Shown: positions 1 to 8,951 of the stretch, piece by piece
Numbering within the stretch: the first letter of the stretch is position 1
Layout: every line of letters begins with the position of its first letter
Source: Haladaptatus pallidirubidus
GTDB taxonomy: Archaea; Halobacteriota; Halobacteria; Halobacteriales; Haladaptataceae
Length of the DNA: 64,000 nucleotides
Direction: 5' to 3'
NCBI RefSeq assembly: GCF_020700235.1
Contig: NZ_CP085301.1
Location: 1,364,001-1,428,000 of the forward strand
Program-made: the position numbers and the translations under genes
Notes under the pieces: model-generated
Database searches by the model: none
Seen by the model: the letters and a program-made list of their open reading frames with translations, nothing else
What the model was told of the DNA's origin: nothing

Positions 1-110
1 TCCGAGGCGACGACGCGCTCGACTTCGAATGTGGCTCCGGGAACCCGTTCGAGCGTCGCCTGCAGTGCGAACCCGTCGGCGGGGAGTCGCATGATGGCGA
101 TTGTACTCAT
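1..110 (-). CDS. Bacterio-opsin activator-type HTH-10 regulator, N-terminal fragment
   Basis: Only the first 36 codons lie in the window; the gene runs off the left edge. The translation begins MSTIAIMRLPADGFALQ and continues with ERVPGATFEVERVVAS. This pattern (MSTIAxxRLPADxFAL, ERVPxAxxEVERV) opens many haloarchaeal Bat/HTH-10 regulators, whose first domain is sensory and whose C-terminal helix-turn-helix binds DNA. The ATG is at 108-110 and is followed by a spacer divergent from the DUF502 gene. The target genes cannot be inferred. The family call rests on a short stretch and on recalled family features. Confidence 0.6.
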   Translation of the reverse strand, partial: MSTIAIMRLPADGFALQATLERVPGATFEVERVVAS

Positions 111-237
111 ACACCGTCTTAGGGCCTTCTCACGGATGACTCTGCTGGCGAATCTGATTGACATCTCGGGAGGCTGGCACCTCTGCTGGCGTAAGCAGGC
201 GATACGCTCTTTATGTAGCGTCCGAGTTCCCTGAACG

Positions 238-939
238 ATGGATGACTCCGAGAATCTCTCTCCACTCGCTGTACTTCGGGAGGCGGCGCTGACCGGCATC
301 ACCGTCGTCGTTCCATTGCTTATCACGGTGTACGTGCTCGTCGTGTTGCTCGATTTCGTCGCAACGGTACTCCGACCGCTGCTTTCGTACGTCTCTATCG
401 ATTCGATATACGTTTTGGGTGGGGTCACCATGGCGACCGTTTCGGCGCTGATTCTCGTCGTCGGGTTCATCGCCCACTCGCCGATGGGCGAACAAGCGAT
501 CGACGGCTTCGACCAAGCTATCAGCCAGCTTCCCGGACTCGGAACCATCTACCGGAGTTTCCGGCGAATGGGTGACGCCATGGTCGAGAGTGACGCCGAC
601 CATTTCCGCGACGTGAAACTGCTCGAATTTCCGACTGACGGAACCTACACCTTCGCGTTCGTGACGGCGGACACGCCGGACGGCATCCAAAGCGCGCTCG
701 ACGAGGGCCCCATGACGACTGTTTTCCTTCCGATGGCTCCGAATCCCGTCATGGGTGGATTCGTCGTCAACGTCCACGAGGACGACCTCGTGGACGTTGA
801 CCTCACGCTGGAAGAAGCGTTCCGCGGAATCGTGACGAGCGGCGTCGGACTCGACGAGATGAACGCGGATGCGGACGGTCTCACCGAAGACGAACTCCGG
901 CAGTTGACGGGCTACGACGCCGTCAAGCGGAAGAATTGA
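238..939 (+). CDS. DUF502 family membrane protein
   Basis: This 233-residue protein has a hydrophobic segment at about residues 17-42 and a second at about 57-83, followed by a soluble C-terminal region. The order (TM1, short loop, TM2, then GxGTIYRSFRRM and a beta-rich domain with FLPMAPNPVMGGFVVNV) is that of DUF502 proteins, which are widespread in bacteria and haloarchaea and have no established biochemical role. The phrase FLPxxPNPxxGxxxxV is the most recognisable motif. The gene stands alone, divergent from the regulator fragment to its left and convergent with the amidohydrolase to its right. The acidic C-terminus is typical of haloarchaeal proteins. Confidence 0.85.
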   Translation: MDDSENLSPLAVLREAALTGITVVVPLLITVYVLVVLLDFVATVLRPLLSYVSIDSIYVLGGVTMATVSALILVVGFIAHSPMGEQAIDGFDQAISQLPGLGTIYRSFRRMGDAMVESDADHFRDVKLLEFPTDGTYTFAFVTADTPDGIQSALDEGPMTTVFLPMAPNPVMGGFVVNVHEDDLVDVDLTLEEAFRGIVTSGVGLDEMNADADGLTEDELRQLTGYDAVKRKN

Positions 940-959
940 AACTTAAACCAAATCGGAAT

Positions 960-2189
960 TCACCGTGCCAACGACGCGAGCGCGCCAGCTAACACCTGGG
1001 TCGCGGCGGCGCAGTCTTCCCACGTTGTCCATTCTTCCGGATTGTGTGAAATGCCATCCCTCGACCGCGCGAAAAGCATCGCCGCGTCGGTCACATCCGC
1101 GACGTGCATCGTGTCGTGAGCCGCTCCCGAGTGCATTTCGAGGAGTTCGATATTCGCCGCGTCTCCGGCGTCGTGAACCGCTCGCCGACAGCGGTCGCTC
1201 ATCTCCGTCGGCTCGAGGTCGAACTCGCGGGCGAAACTCGTCTCCACGCCGCGCTCCGATTCGAGGCGGGAAAGAGAGTCTCGCGCCAGCGAGACGAGTT
1301 CATCCATCGCATCGTAGGACACATCACGAATATCGACGCCCATCTCGACCGTTCCCGGAACGACGTTCGTCGCGTTGGGACGAACGTTGAGTTTGCCGAC
1401 TGTGCCGACGGTGGTTTCGCCAACTTCGTTCGCCCCCTCCTCGACATCCCGTACGAACTCGCTCGCGGCCACCAGCGCGTCGGTTCGTTCCGGCATCGGG
1501 GTCGCTCCCGCGTGGTTCGCCTCGCCTAACACTTCGACAGCGCAGTGCGTTATTCCGGTAATCGTGGTCACGGTGCCGACCGGGAGGTCGGTGCGTTCGA
1601 GTCGCTTGCCCTGTTCGACGTGGAGTTCGAGCCACGAATCCCACTCGCTCGCGTCGAGTCTTCCCTCGCCATCGAATCCCATCGTTTCCAGCGCGTCCGC
1701 GAGCGTTGTCCGGCCGTCAGTCAGCGCGAGCGTCTCTTCGACTGACCGTTCTCCGACAGCGACGGACGACCCGAGGAGTCCGTCGGCAAATCGCTGGCCT
1801 TCCTCCTCCGTGAACGAAACGACCTCTATCGGGCGACTCGGTTCGACGCCGGAGCCTCGCATCGCCCGAACCGCTTCGAGCGCCGAGTAGACGCCGAGCG
1901 GACCGTCGAAAATTCCGCCCTCCGGCACCGAATCGAGGTGGCTCCCGGCGGCCACTGGCTTCGCATCGCGGGGCGCGCTCTCGGGCGTCCAGCGCCCCGC
2001 GATGTTGCCGACCGCATCCACGCGAACGTCGAGTCCGGCGTCTTCCAATCGCTCTACGAAATACTCGCGCGCCTTTCGGTTCGCTTCCGTTCCGGTGATG
2101 ACGGTTCGTCCGTTCCCCTCCACGTCGAGCGCCCCAAACTCAGCGTTCGCTTCGATGTCCTCCCGCAGCCGTTCGCCGTTGATTTCCAT
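960..2189 (-). CDS. M20-family Zn amidohydrolase (hydantoinase/carbamoylase type)
   Basis: The protein is a zinc-dependent amidase of the N-carbamoyl-L-amino-acid hydrolase/allantoate amidohydrolase group. Visible landmarks are GSHLDSVPEGGIFDGPLGV (metal-binding His and Asp), FTEEEGQRFADGLLGS (Glu pair), ELHVEQGKRLE (metal His), a central dimerisation part with NHAGATPMPERTDAL, and the C-terminal HSGAAHDTMHVA and GISHNPEEWT. The ATG at 2187-2189 (MEINGERLREDIEANAEFGA) matches where family members begin; the open frame continues nine codons further upstream. Substrate cannot be chosen between carbamoyl amino acids, ureidoglycolate/allantoate or beta-ureidopropionate. No hydantoinase or allantoinase gene is adjacent, so pathway context is absent. 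Confidence 0.85.
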   Translation of the reverse strand: MEINGERLREDIEANAEFGALDVEGNGRTVITGTEANRKAREYFVERLEDAGLDVRVDAVGNIAGRWTPESAPRDAKPVAAGSHLDSVPEGGIFDGPLGVYSALEAVRAMRGSGVEPSRPIEVVSFTEEEGQRFADGLLGSSVAVGERSVEETLALTDGRTTLADALETMGFDGEGRLDASEWDSWLELHVEQGKRLERTDLPVGTVTTITGITHCAVEVLGEANHAGATPMPERTDALVAASEFVRDVEEGANEVGETTVGTVGKLNVRPNATNVVPGTVEMGVDIRDVSYDAMDELVSLARDSLSRLESERGVETSFAREFDLEPTEMSDRCRRAVHDAGDAANIELLEMHSGAAHDTMHVADVTDAAMLFARSRDGISHNPEEWTTWEDCAAATQVLAGALASLAR

Positions 2190-2376
2190 GCGTGAATGGT
2201 GGTCTGCCGAGGGCAAGAAGTTCGGGGTGGCGGTTCCGGATTGCCAATGGCCACGAACTCCCGATTGCCGCCTGTTGATTGCCGCGCGTTACCGCTCTCC
2301 CTTTCGGCTTATTTTCCGACGTCCGACGGTCGTGCTATGGGGCAGGGTTTAGGCGATTCACGTGGTACCTGTGGGT

Positions 2377-3123
2377 ATGGCCGCCAGTCACTCGGTGACG
2401 AAGTCCGACGAGGGGCCGGGGGACGCCGTGACACTGACCAACGTTCGGAAGACGTACCATCTTGGAGAGCCGGTACATGCGCTGGACGGCGTGACGCTGT
2501 CGATTCCACGAGGGTCGTACTCCGCTGTCATGGGACCGAGCGGGTCGGGAAAGAGCACCCTACTCAACCTCATCGGCTGTCTCGACACGCCGACCGAGGG
2601 AACAGTTCACGTCAACGGACGGAAGGTGACCGGACTTTCGGAGAGCGAGCGAACGTCGGTTCGCGGTGAGGAAATCGGATTCATCTTCCAGACGTTCAAT
2701 CTCATGCCGCGACTGACCGCCCGGGAAAATATCTCCCTCCCGCTCGTCTTTCAGGGGATTTCCCGCTCGGAGCGACAGGAGCGGGCCGACGACCTTCTTT
2801 ATAAAGTCGGCCTTCGAGGCCGAGGAGACCACCGCCCGAACGAACTATCGGGCGGCCAACGCCAGCGCGTCGCCATCGCGCGAGCGCTGGCGAACGACCC
2901 TGCCATCCTTCTGGCCGACGAACCGACGGGCAACCTCGACAGCGAAACCGGCCAACAAATCATGGGCCTGTTCGAGGAACTCAACGACGATGGCCACACC
3001 GTGTTGATGGTGACTCACGAGCGCGACATCGCGGAACACGCGGAGCGAATCGTCCACATCCTCGACGGTACCATCGAGAGCGTGGAGGAAATCGAGGCTC
3101 CGCGTCGGGTCGAAGAAGCGTGA
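2377..3123 (+). CDS. ABC transporter ATP-binding protein, LolD/MacB type
   Basis: This is a complete nucleotide-binding domain. The Walker A is GPSGSGKST, the Q-loop lies in [18 protein letters not shown], the signature is [15 protein letters not shown], and the Walker B is [12 protein letters not shown] followed by the H-loop MVTHERDIA. The phrase [12 protein letters not shown] and the length (248 aa from the ATG) are those of LolD/FtsE/MacB-type ATPases that pair with FtsX-like permeases for lipoprotein, peptide or envelope functions. No permease is adjacent: the next gene is a DJ-1 protein and the upstream gene is on the other strand. Its partner must be elsewhere or lost. A GTG lies 15 bases upstream in frame; the ATG is preferred. 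Confidence 0.85.
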   Translation: MAASHSVTKSDEGPGDAVTLTNVRKTYHLGEPVHALDGVTLSIPRGSYSAVMGPSGSGKSTLLNLIGCLDTPTEGTVHVNGRKVTGLSESERTSVRGEEIGFIFQTFNLMPRLTARENISLPLVFQGISRSERQERADDLLYKVGLRGRGDHRPNELSGGQRQRVAIARALANDPAILLADEPTGNLDSETGQQIMGLFEELNDDGHTVLMVTHERDIAEHAERIVHILDGTIESVEEIEAPRRVEEA

Positions 3124-3183
3124 TAAGCAGTTTTGAGGATTCCGACGCCAACAGTCAAGCAGTCCCCTTACGAACGCTTCTTC

Positions 3184-3735
3184 ATGGACATCGCGTTCGT
3201 CGCGTACGACGGCATGACCGCGCTCGATTTCGTCGGTATTTACGACCCGCTGACCAGACTCGATACGATGGGGTTCCGCGACGACATGACGTGGGATGTG
3301 TGCGCCCGATCCGAGCGCGTCACCGCGAACGCGGGACTCGAAATCGTTCCCGATGTGGTGGACGAGTCCCTTTCCAACTACGACATGTTGGTCGTGCCGG
3401 GCGGGTTCGTTGCCCGTGAACTCGCCGAGGACGACGAGTTTATGCCGTGGTTGGCAACGGCGGATGCGGAATGGACTGCCTCGGTCTGTACCGGGTCGCT
3501 CCTGCTCGGTTCGGCAGGATTTTTGGACGGCAAGCGGGCGACGACGCATCCCGGCGCCTACGAGCGACTGGCGGAATACTGCGACGTGGTCGAGGAGCGA
3601 ATCGTCGTCGATAGACGGGTGGCGACAGCGGGCGGCGTCACGTCGGGCATCGACCTCGGTTTGTGGCTCTGTTCAGAACTGGAAGACGAGGAAACTCGCG
3701 AAGCTATCAAAAATCAGATGGACTACCCCTACTAG
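3184..3735 (+). CDS. DJ-1/PfpI family protein (isonitrile hydratase-like)
   Basis: This 183-residue protein has the class I glutamine-amidotransferase-like fold. It opens with MDIAFVAYDGMTALDFVG, has MLVVPGGF in the middle, and carries the nucleophile elbow ASVCTGSLLLGSAGFLDG with a candidate catalytic Cys, followed by ATTHPGAYERL. The order matches the AraC-less PfpI subgroup that includes isonitrile hydratase. Members range from glyoxalase III or protein deglycase to isonitrile hydratase, so the substrate is open. The ATG at 3184 is chosen because the family starts immediately before this first beta strand; an in-frame TTG at 3133 would add an unsupported tail. It starts about 60 bases after the ABC ATPase and may be co-transcribed with it. 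Confidence 0.8.
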   Translation: MDIAFVAYDGMTALDFVGIYDPLTRLDTMGFRDDMTWDVCARSERVTANAGLEIVPDVVDESLSNYDMLVVPGGFVARELAEDDEFMPWLATADAEWTASVCTGSLLLGSAGFLDGKRATTHPGAYERLAEYCDVVEERIVVDRRVATAGGVTSGIDLGLWLCSELEDEETREAIKNQMDYPY

Positions 3736-3830
3736 CGATGGCCAATTCCGCCCCCTAACGCCCGGAATCGCTCGTTTTCCACCGACGTTATCTCAGCAGG
3801 GTTAAGAGCGACGCCGTCGCGTTGGTGGAT

Positions 3831-5162
3831 ATGCGAGCCTATCGGGCGAAAGTCGTCGAACCGATTCACCTTCCCGACCGAGACGAACGCGAGGCCAACC
3901 TCGAATCCGCGGGATACAACGTGTTCAACCTCGACTCGGAGGACGTTTTCATCGACTTGCTGACCGACAGCGGGACGGGGACCATGAGCGACGAGCAGTG
4001 GGCCGCGATGATGCGCGGCGACGAGGCGTACGCTGGCAGTGATAGCTTCAAACGCCTCCAAGACAGCGTTAGTGACGTGATGGGTTTCGAAAAAATCGTC
4101 CCGGCTCACCAGGGCCGCGGTGCCGAAAACGTCCTCTACGGCGTCCTCATCTCCGAAGGCGACTACGTCCCGAACAACACGCATTTCGACACGACCCGAG
4201 CGCACATCGTGAACAACGGCGGGACACCCGTCGATTGTCCGATAGACGTTGCCGACGACGACCCGTTCAAAGGTAACCTCGACCCCGACAAAGTTCGGGA
4301 CTTGGCGGGCGACGTCGGCGCTGAAAATATCCCCGTGCTCGTCGTCACCGTCACGAACAACTCGATGGCTGGCCAACCCGTGAGCGTCGAGAACATCCGC
4401 GAGGCGCGCGACGTTGCCGACGAAATCGACGCCACGTTCGTCATCGACGCCTGTCGATTCGCCGAGAACGCGTACTTCGTCCAACAGCGAGAGGACGAGT
4501 TTTCGGACGCGAGCGTCGCCGACATCGCCCGCGAGGAACTCTCTTTCGCCGACGCAATCGTCATGAGCGGCAAGAAAGACGCCCTGTCGAACATCGGCGG
4601 ATTCGTCGGCGTGCGCGACGACTCCTTGTTCGAGGCCACCAAACAGCGCGGCATCCTCTACGAAGGGTTCACGACCTACGGTGGACTCGCCGGGCGCGAC
4701 TTGGAAGCCATGGCTGTCGGTCTTCGGGAAGCCGTCACCGAGAGCTACATTGAATCCCGCGTCGAACAGGTCGCGGAACTCGGCAATCTGCTTCAGGAGG
4801 CGGACGTGCCGATTTTCGCCCCGACGGGCGGCCACGCGGTGTACGTGGATGCCGAGGAGTTCCTCCCCGAAATCCCCCGCGAGCAGTTCCCCGGGCAGGT
4901 TCTGACCTGCGAACTCTATCGAGAAGGCGGCGTTCGCGGCGTCGAACTCGGCGAGTTCGCCTTCCCCGGCGAAGACCGCCCACAACTCGTTCGTCTGTGT
5001 CTCCCGCGTCGGTCGTACTTCCGCGATCATCTGGAGCACATCGCGGAATCGTTCGAGAAGGTCGCCGAGCGACGCGACGAACTCAGGGGGCTAACAGTCG
5101 TTTCCGAACCGGAAATGGAGGAACTTCGCCACTTCAGTGCGGAACTCGAACCGGTCGAGTAA
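3831..5162 (+). CDS. tnaA: Tryptophanase (tryptophan indole-lyase)
   Basis: This PLP-dependent beta-eliminating lyase of about 443 residues would cleave tryptophan to indole, pyruvate and ammonia. Family landmarks are LLTDSGTGTMSDEQWA, MRGDEAYAGS, the PLP-phosphate loop HQGRGAEN, IDACRFAENAYF (PLP Asp and Arg) and the Schiff-base lysine in MSGKKDALSNIGGF. Tyrosine phenol-lyase is the alternative. In that enzyme an Arg late in the chain, within SMERG, binds the phenol ring. Here the equivalent stretch is GVRGVELGEF, with Leu in place of Arg as in E. coli tryptophanase (VEIGS), so tryptophanase is preferred. The ATG at 3831 is used; an in-frame TTG sits nine bases upstream. No tryptophan permease or leader peptide was seen next to it. 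Confidence 0.85.
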   Translation: MRAYRAKVVEPIHLPDRDEREANLESAGYNVFNLDSEDVFIDLLTDSGTGTMSDEQWAAMMRGDEAYAGSDSFKRLQDSVSDVMGFEKIVPAHQGRGAENVLYGVLISEGDYVPNNTHFDTTRAHIVNNGGTPVDCPIDVADDDPFKGNLDPDKVRDLAGDVGAENIPVLVVTVTNNSMAGQPVSVENIREARDVADEIDATFVIDACRFAENAYFVQQREDEFSDASVADIAREELSFADAIVMSGKKDALSNIGGFVGVRDDSLFEATKQRGILYEGFTTYGGLAGRDLEAMAVGLREAVTESYIESRVEQVAELGNLLQEADVPIFAPTGGHAVYVDAEEFLPEIPREQFPGQVLTCELYREGGVRGVELGEFAFPGEDRPQLVRLCLPRRSYFRDHLEHIAESFEKVAERRDELRGLTVVSEPEMEELRHFSAELEPVE

Positions 5163-5218
5163 AAACTAACAGAGGCGGAGAAACGATTATACGTTCCGGA
5201 CGTGTTTTCTTCTAGAGA

Positions 5219-5553
5219 ATGATGGACGAGGTCGATAATCTGGGATTCGTTGCGATGAGCGTCCTAGGGGTTCTCATCGTTTCTGAACTCGTCAGTATCG
5301 AGGTTACACTCGGTTTGTTCTTGCCGTCAGCCTCGCTACCGGATTCGTTCGCTATCCATGCGGTCGAAAGTGGTGGGCGTCCGGATGGCTGTTGTTTTCA
5401 CTTTTCGTTTCCTCGCTTCCGTTCGTTAACAGCAGATCGGTCGCCCTCGGCGTGTTTTTCGGCGTAGTTGTTTCGGTGGTGACACTCCTGTTTGGCCAAT
5501 TGGGACTCATCGAGCGGTTTTCGCTGCCGCCGATTCGTAGTAAAAGCAGTTGA
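5219..5553 (+). pseudogene. Small membrane protein, frameshifted
   Basis: The ATG frame at 5219 codes for a hydrophobic start (MMDEVDNLGFVAMSVLGVLI and then VSELVSIEVTLGLF) and then turns into low-quality sequence. From about 5287 the next frame reads a coherent membrane protein, with RYPCGRKWWASGWLLFSLFV, SVALGVFFGVVVSVVTLLFG and a C-terminal IRSKSS before a TGA at 5551-5553. The two halves join into one protein of about 110 residues with three hydrophobic segments if one base has been lost between 5287 and 5340. I do not recognise the family. A sequencing error is possible, as is a pair of separate short ORFs. Confidence 0.5.
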
Positions 5554-5686
5554 AAACGCTCTATTTTAGAGCATTGCGGAATACAGCGTCCTATTGAATC
5601 TCCTTCGATAATATTGATCGTTTGCGCAAAAAGTATTTCACCCTCGTGACGAATTTTCGAGTAGCGGAGTCATCGTGTCCGACAGA

Positions 5687-7171
5687 ATGAGCGTAAACGA
5701 CACATCCGTGACAGTGCTGTTCACCGTCGATTCACTCCGAGCAGACGCTTTCACGTCCGACGGTGTCATCGCTACTCTCGGTGAACGGGGAACCGTCTTC
5801 GAAAACGCATTCGCTCATGGAAACTGGACGCCGTTCTCGTTTCCGTCGATTCTCGGTGCGAAACCGGTGTTCACCGATTCGCAGAACATCGGTGTCGCCG
5901 ATGCCCCGACGCTGGCCGAAACGCTCTCTGATGCGGGCGTTTCGACCGCTGGTTTCAACGGTGCAAACGGATTTTTAACCGAACATTGGGGCTACGACCG
6001 GGGATTCGACGAGTTCGAGACGTTCACCTCCGGAACGGGCGACAGCCTCTACAGTAAATATCTCACCGCCCATCCAACCGTGCAGGCGTGGCTTCAAGTC
6101 GCGGCGTCGCCGGTTCGGCGACTCCTCGGGAAGGAGGGCGGCGCGCAAAACGTCTCACGAATGCTCGATCTGGAACGCAAAGCCATCGACTTCGTGGAAC
6201 GGGCGGAACCGCCGTTTTTCCTCTGGGTTCACTACATGGACGTTCACACACCTTATGTCCCCGCCCCGAAGTTCGTCCGCGACGAAACTGGCGCGAACGT
6301 CGGGTCGTTGAAGATGCTTCGCGCCCACCTCCGGGCCGGATTGGGGCGCGAAGTCGGCGACGACACGCTCTCCGACCTCGAATCGCTGTACCGGGCCGCG
6401 GTTCGGCAGGTGGACGCCAGCGTCGGTCGAGTGCTGTCAGCACTCGACCGACGCGGATTTCGCGACGATGCTTGCGTCGTCCTCGCGGGCGACCACGGCG
6501 AAGAGTTCATGGAACATGGCCATCTGGCGCATTACCCGAAACTGTACGAGGAACTGACCCACGTCCCGCTTATGGTTCAGCACACAGACGATGAGACAGA
6601 GCGCGACGACACCGACACGAAGCAAACCTCCGATGAGAACGGGGTAAAGCAGGCGGTCGGTCTGGCGTCGATCCCGGCGACCATCTGCGACGCAATGGGC
6701 GTCGAGCACGACTTTTCCGCCCCTAGTTTGCTCGACACCGCCGTCGAATCGAAATCCGAGTCGGAAATCGAATCCGAACCCGAGTGCGAAACCGAACTAC
6801 AACTCGACATCGAATCCGAGTTCGATTTCGCCTCTGCGCCGGTCACCTCGGTTGCGGTTCGCGGTGAGCACGTCACCCGCCAACCGATTCCGCGCCGCCT
6901 GGACGACGGTGAACTTCTCGTGAGCGCCCGAACCGCCGACTGGTCGTACATCTACCACACCGAATCCGAAAATCGAGAACTGTACGATAGACGCCGCGAC
7001 CCGACCGAACAGGAGAACCAATGGGACGACCATGAAGGATCCGAACTCGCAAGCCGCCTTCACGATTCGGTCGAAACGCGAATCGAACGAATCGAAACCG
7101 ACGAGGGCGACGAATCGGGCGAAGTACCGTCCGACGTGACGAACCAGTTGAAGGCGCTCGGCTATCAGTGA
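5687..7171 (+). CDS. Sulfatase/alkaline-phosphatase-fold hydrolase
   Basis: This is a 494-residue member of the sulfatase-type alkaline phosphatase superfamily, without a signal peptide. Metal-binding landmarks are TVDSLRADAF near the N-terminus and LAGDHGEEFMEHGH further on, with HYMDVHTPYVP in between. At the place where true sulfatases have the formylglycine Cys/Ser (CxPxR) this protein has HGNWTPFSFPSILG. A Thr after Trp occupies the nucleophile position, as in phosphotransferase-like members, so sulfatase activity should not be assumed. Residues about 360-385 form an acidic Ser/Glu run (repeats of SESE, ESEPE, ESEF). A GTG start lies 12 bases upstream. The gene is monocistronic. Confidence 0.75.
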   Translation: MSVNDTSVTVLFTVDSLRADAFTSDGVIATLGERGTVFENAFAHGNWTPFSFPSILGAKPVFTDSQNIGVADAPTLAETLSDAGVSTAGFNGANGFLTEHWGYDRGFDEFETFTSGTGDSLYSKYLTAHPTVQAWLQVAASPVRRLLGKEGGAQNVSRMLDLERKAIDFVERAEPPFFLWVHYMDVHTPYVPAPKFVRDETGANVGSLKMLRAHLRAGLGREVGDDTLSDLESLYRAAVRQVDASVGRVLSALDRRGFRDDACVVLAGDHGEEFMEHGHLAHYPKLYEELTHVPLMVQHTDDETERDDTDTKQTSDENGVKQAVGLASIPATICDAMGVEHDFSAPSLLDTAVESKSESEIESEPECETELQLDIESEFDFASAPVTSVAVRGEHVTRQPIPRRLDDGELLVSARTADWSYIYHTESENRELYDRRRDPTEQENQWDDHEGSELASRLHDSVETRIERIETDEGDESGEVPSDVTNQLKALGYQ

Positions 7172-7321
7172 TTTCTCGGTTTTGAATCGTTTTCACAACT
7201 CACGGCGATTCGACTGCCGGACGTTTTAGTCGATAGCCGACGATGCTGATTCGGGGTGGAACGATGGTAGCACACGATACCCAGCCACGTCGAAATCGGT
7301 GGCTATGGCGCGGTTCGAATC

Positions 7322-7834
7322 GTGAACGTCTCGGGGGTTACGACTGATGGCGCGGTGCTCGTACTCTACGGTTCGACCGAGGGCTAAACCGCGACCATCG
7401 CGGAGCGAATCACCGAGATGCTGGACTCCGCGGGTCACGCCCCGACACTGATTCACGGCAAGCGCGTTCCCGATGGATTCCGGCTGTCGAAGTACGACGC
7501 CGTCGTCGGTGCGTCGGTTCACAGGGGAACCCATCAGCAGTTCGTCACTCAGTTCGTTCGAAACCACGCAGAGGCGTTGAATCGACTGCCGTCGGCCTTC
7601 ATCTCGGTGAGTTTGACCGCCGCGGAGGATACCGACGCGGTGCAGGCGACGGCCAAAAATCTGGTCGCGGAGGTTCTCGCGGATACTGGCTGGCATCCCG
7701 ATAGCACGGCGGTCGTTCCGGGCGCGCTCAAATACAGCCAATACGGGACGCTCACGAAACTCGTGATGAAGTACGTCGCAATGAAGATGGGCGGTGGAAC
7801 GGACTCCTCGCGCGATTATGAGTACACGGACTGA
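7322..7834 (+). pseudogene. Flavodoxin/HemG-type flavoprotein with in-frame stop
   Basis: The frame reads GAVLVLYGSTEG, then TAA at 7385-7387, then TATIAERITEMLDSAGHAP and a well-preserved flavodoxin-like body (YDAVVGASVHRGTHQ, FISVSLTAAE, GALKYSQYGTLTKLVMK, KMGGGTD). The phrase LVLYGSTEGQTATIAxxI is the FMN-phosphate loop of this family, so the TAA most simply replaces a Gln codon (CAA). The body resembles menaquinone-dependent protoporphyrinogen oxidase (HemG) flavodoxins. A start at the internal ATG 7418 would give 138 residues lacking the FMN phosphate loop and would probably not bind flavin. No convincing ATG start is in frame upstream; GTG 7322 is the earliest candidate. Readthrough or an assembly error cannot be excluded. 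Confidence 0.65.
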
Positions 7835-7949
7835 GATGATATCGAGGAGTTCGCAACAGCCTTTGCTCGTTCCCTCGATTGACAAGCGTGTGAAAAATAG
7901 ACGATAAACGGATGGAAAATCGTTTTCTATCCGTTCTCCGTCCCTCGTT

Positions 7950-8429
7950 TTAGTTTGGGCTTCGAACCGTAGTACTCAGCAGATTGAGTTCGCTACTGAA
8001 GACGGTTGCATCCCCCGAGAACCGCCGTCGGTCGCCCTGACTGAAACTCGCGTCCCGCGAGAACATTATCGCCGTGATTGCGGCGACCGATCCACCGAGG
8101 TCGTAGCGGATGACCCATCCGCTGTAGTCGTCCGGTTGGCTGATTTCGTCCACGCTGCCGCCACCGGGGCGTTCAAGCAGTCGCACCGTGGTCGACTGAT
8201 CGAGCGCGTTGGTGACGCGGAACGGCACGTTGGGGTGGTAAGCGTACGTGTAGACGAGTACGCTATCCGTATCCTGCGCGGCAGCGGTGCCAGCACTCCC
8301 GAGACCGAGCGCGAGCGCACCTGTTGCGAGCGCGCCCTTTTTCATGAACGTTCGGCGTGACTCGTCTGCAAAGACGCCCCCTGCGTCCTCTCCCGAGTCG
8401 TCTGTGTCTATTTTTTCACTCTCTTCCAT
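7950..8429 (-). CDS. Tat-exported hypothetical protein
   Basis: The first 50 residues carry a twin-arginine signal: an acidic N-terminal stretch, SRRTFMKKG, a hydrophobic region ALATGALALGLGSAG and an Ala-rich cleavage region (TAAAQD). The mature part, about 110 residues, is beta-rich, with FRVTNALDQSTTVRLLERPG and GWVIRYDLGG, and suggests a small folded extracellular domain. I do not recognise the domain. The ATG at 8427-8429 is preferred to an in-frame GTG 12 bases upstream. It is isolated and on the same strand as the DUF302 gene upstream of it. Confidence 0.65.
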   Translation of the reverse strand: MEESEKIDTDDSGEDAGGVFADESRRTFMKKGALATGALALGLGSAGTAAAQDTDSVLVYTYAYHPNVPFRVTNALDQSTTVRLLERPGGGSVDEISQPDDYSGWVIRYDLGGSVAAITAIMFSRDASFSQGDRRRFSGDATVFSSELNLLSTTVRSPN

Positions 8430-8555
8430 ATTCGACCGCACTTTGGAGATTGGTCACTCATATACATAAGGACATAGTATTGTTGTGCTTTTAGACAAAT
8501 CCTCCCTCCTCCTCTTCCCTCGTGCTCTCTCCAGCGAACCGCGCCGAGCGAATGG

Positions 8556-8951
8556 CTAGCTCGCAGAAAGCGTATCGAGGACGCGGTCGAAACGCGCCCG
8601 AACGTCCCCCGCGATATCGTCCAACTCGGGGTTGTCCACGACCGAGAGCATCGTTTCCGGATCGACCATGCTGACGACGACGCCGTCGTCGGTTTCGTAG
8701 ACCACGACGTTACAGGGTAAGAGCACGCCGAGGTCGTTTTCGGCGTCCAATCCCTCCTTCGCTAGCAGCGGGTTACACGCGCCGAGAATCCGGTATTCGG
8801 GATACGATTCGATATCAAGCTTTTCCTCGAACGCTTCGCTCACGTCGATGTCGCTTAGGATGCCGAATCCCTCGTCGCTGAGGGCGTCCGTGGTTTTTTC
8901 GACGACTTCCTCGAACTCGCCATCGACGTGTCGCTTGTCGTAGTAGGCCAT
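8556..8951 (-). CDS. DUF302 domain protein
   Basis: This 131-residue cytoplasmic protein shows the DUF302 signature: YRILGACNPLLAKEG followed by DLGVLLPCNVVVYE. The two conserved cysteines, in GACNP and LPCN, are suited to binding a metal or a sulfur species, and DUF302 proteins often occur with metal or sulfur metabolism genes, though no reaction is established. The next gene upstream on the same strand, about 300 bases away, is a permease with a YHS metal-binding domain, which supports a heavy-metal theme. ATG at 8949-8951 is used; a GTG lies two codons upstream. Confidence 0.85.
   Translation of the reverse strand: MAYYDKRHVDGEFEEVVEKTTDALSDEGFGILSDIDVSEAFEEKLDIESYPEYRILGACNPLLAKEGLDAENDLGVLLPCNVVVYETDDGVVVSMVDPETMLSVVDNPELDDIAGDVRARFDRVLDTLSAS

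Noticed and set aside
3732-5039. Long minus-strand open frame opposite tryptophanase
   Set aside because: The plus strand carries all PLP-enzyme motifs; the antisense frame is a by-product of GC-rich third positions and matches no family.
6740-6835. Ser/Glu-rich direct repeats in the sulfatase-like gene
   Set aside because: The repeats keep the frame and look like an acidic linker typical of haloarchaea, not a mobile or regulatory repeat.
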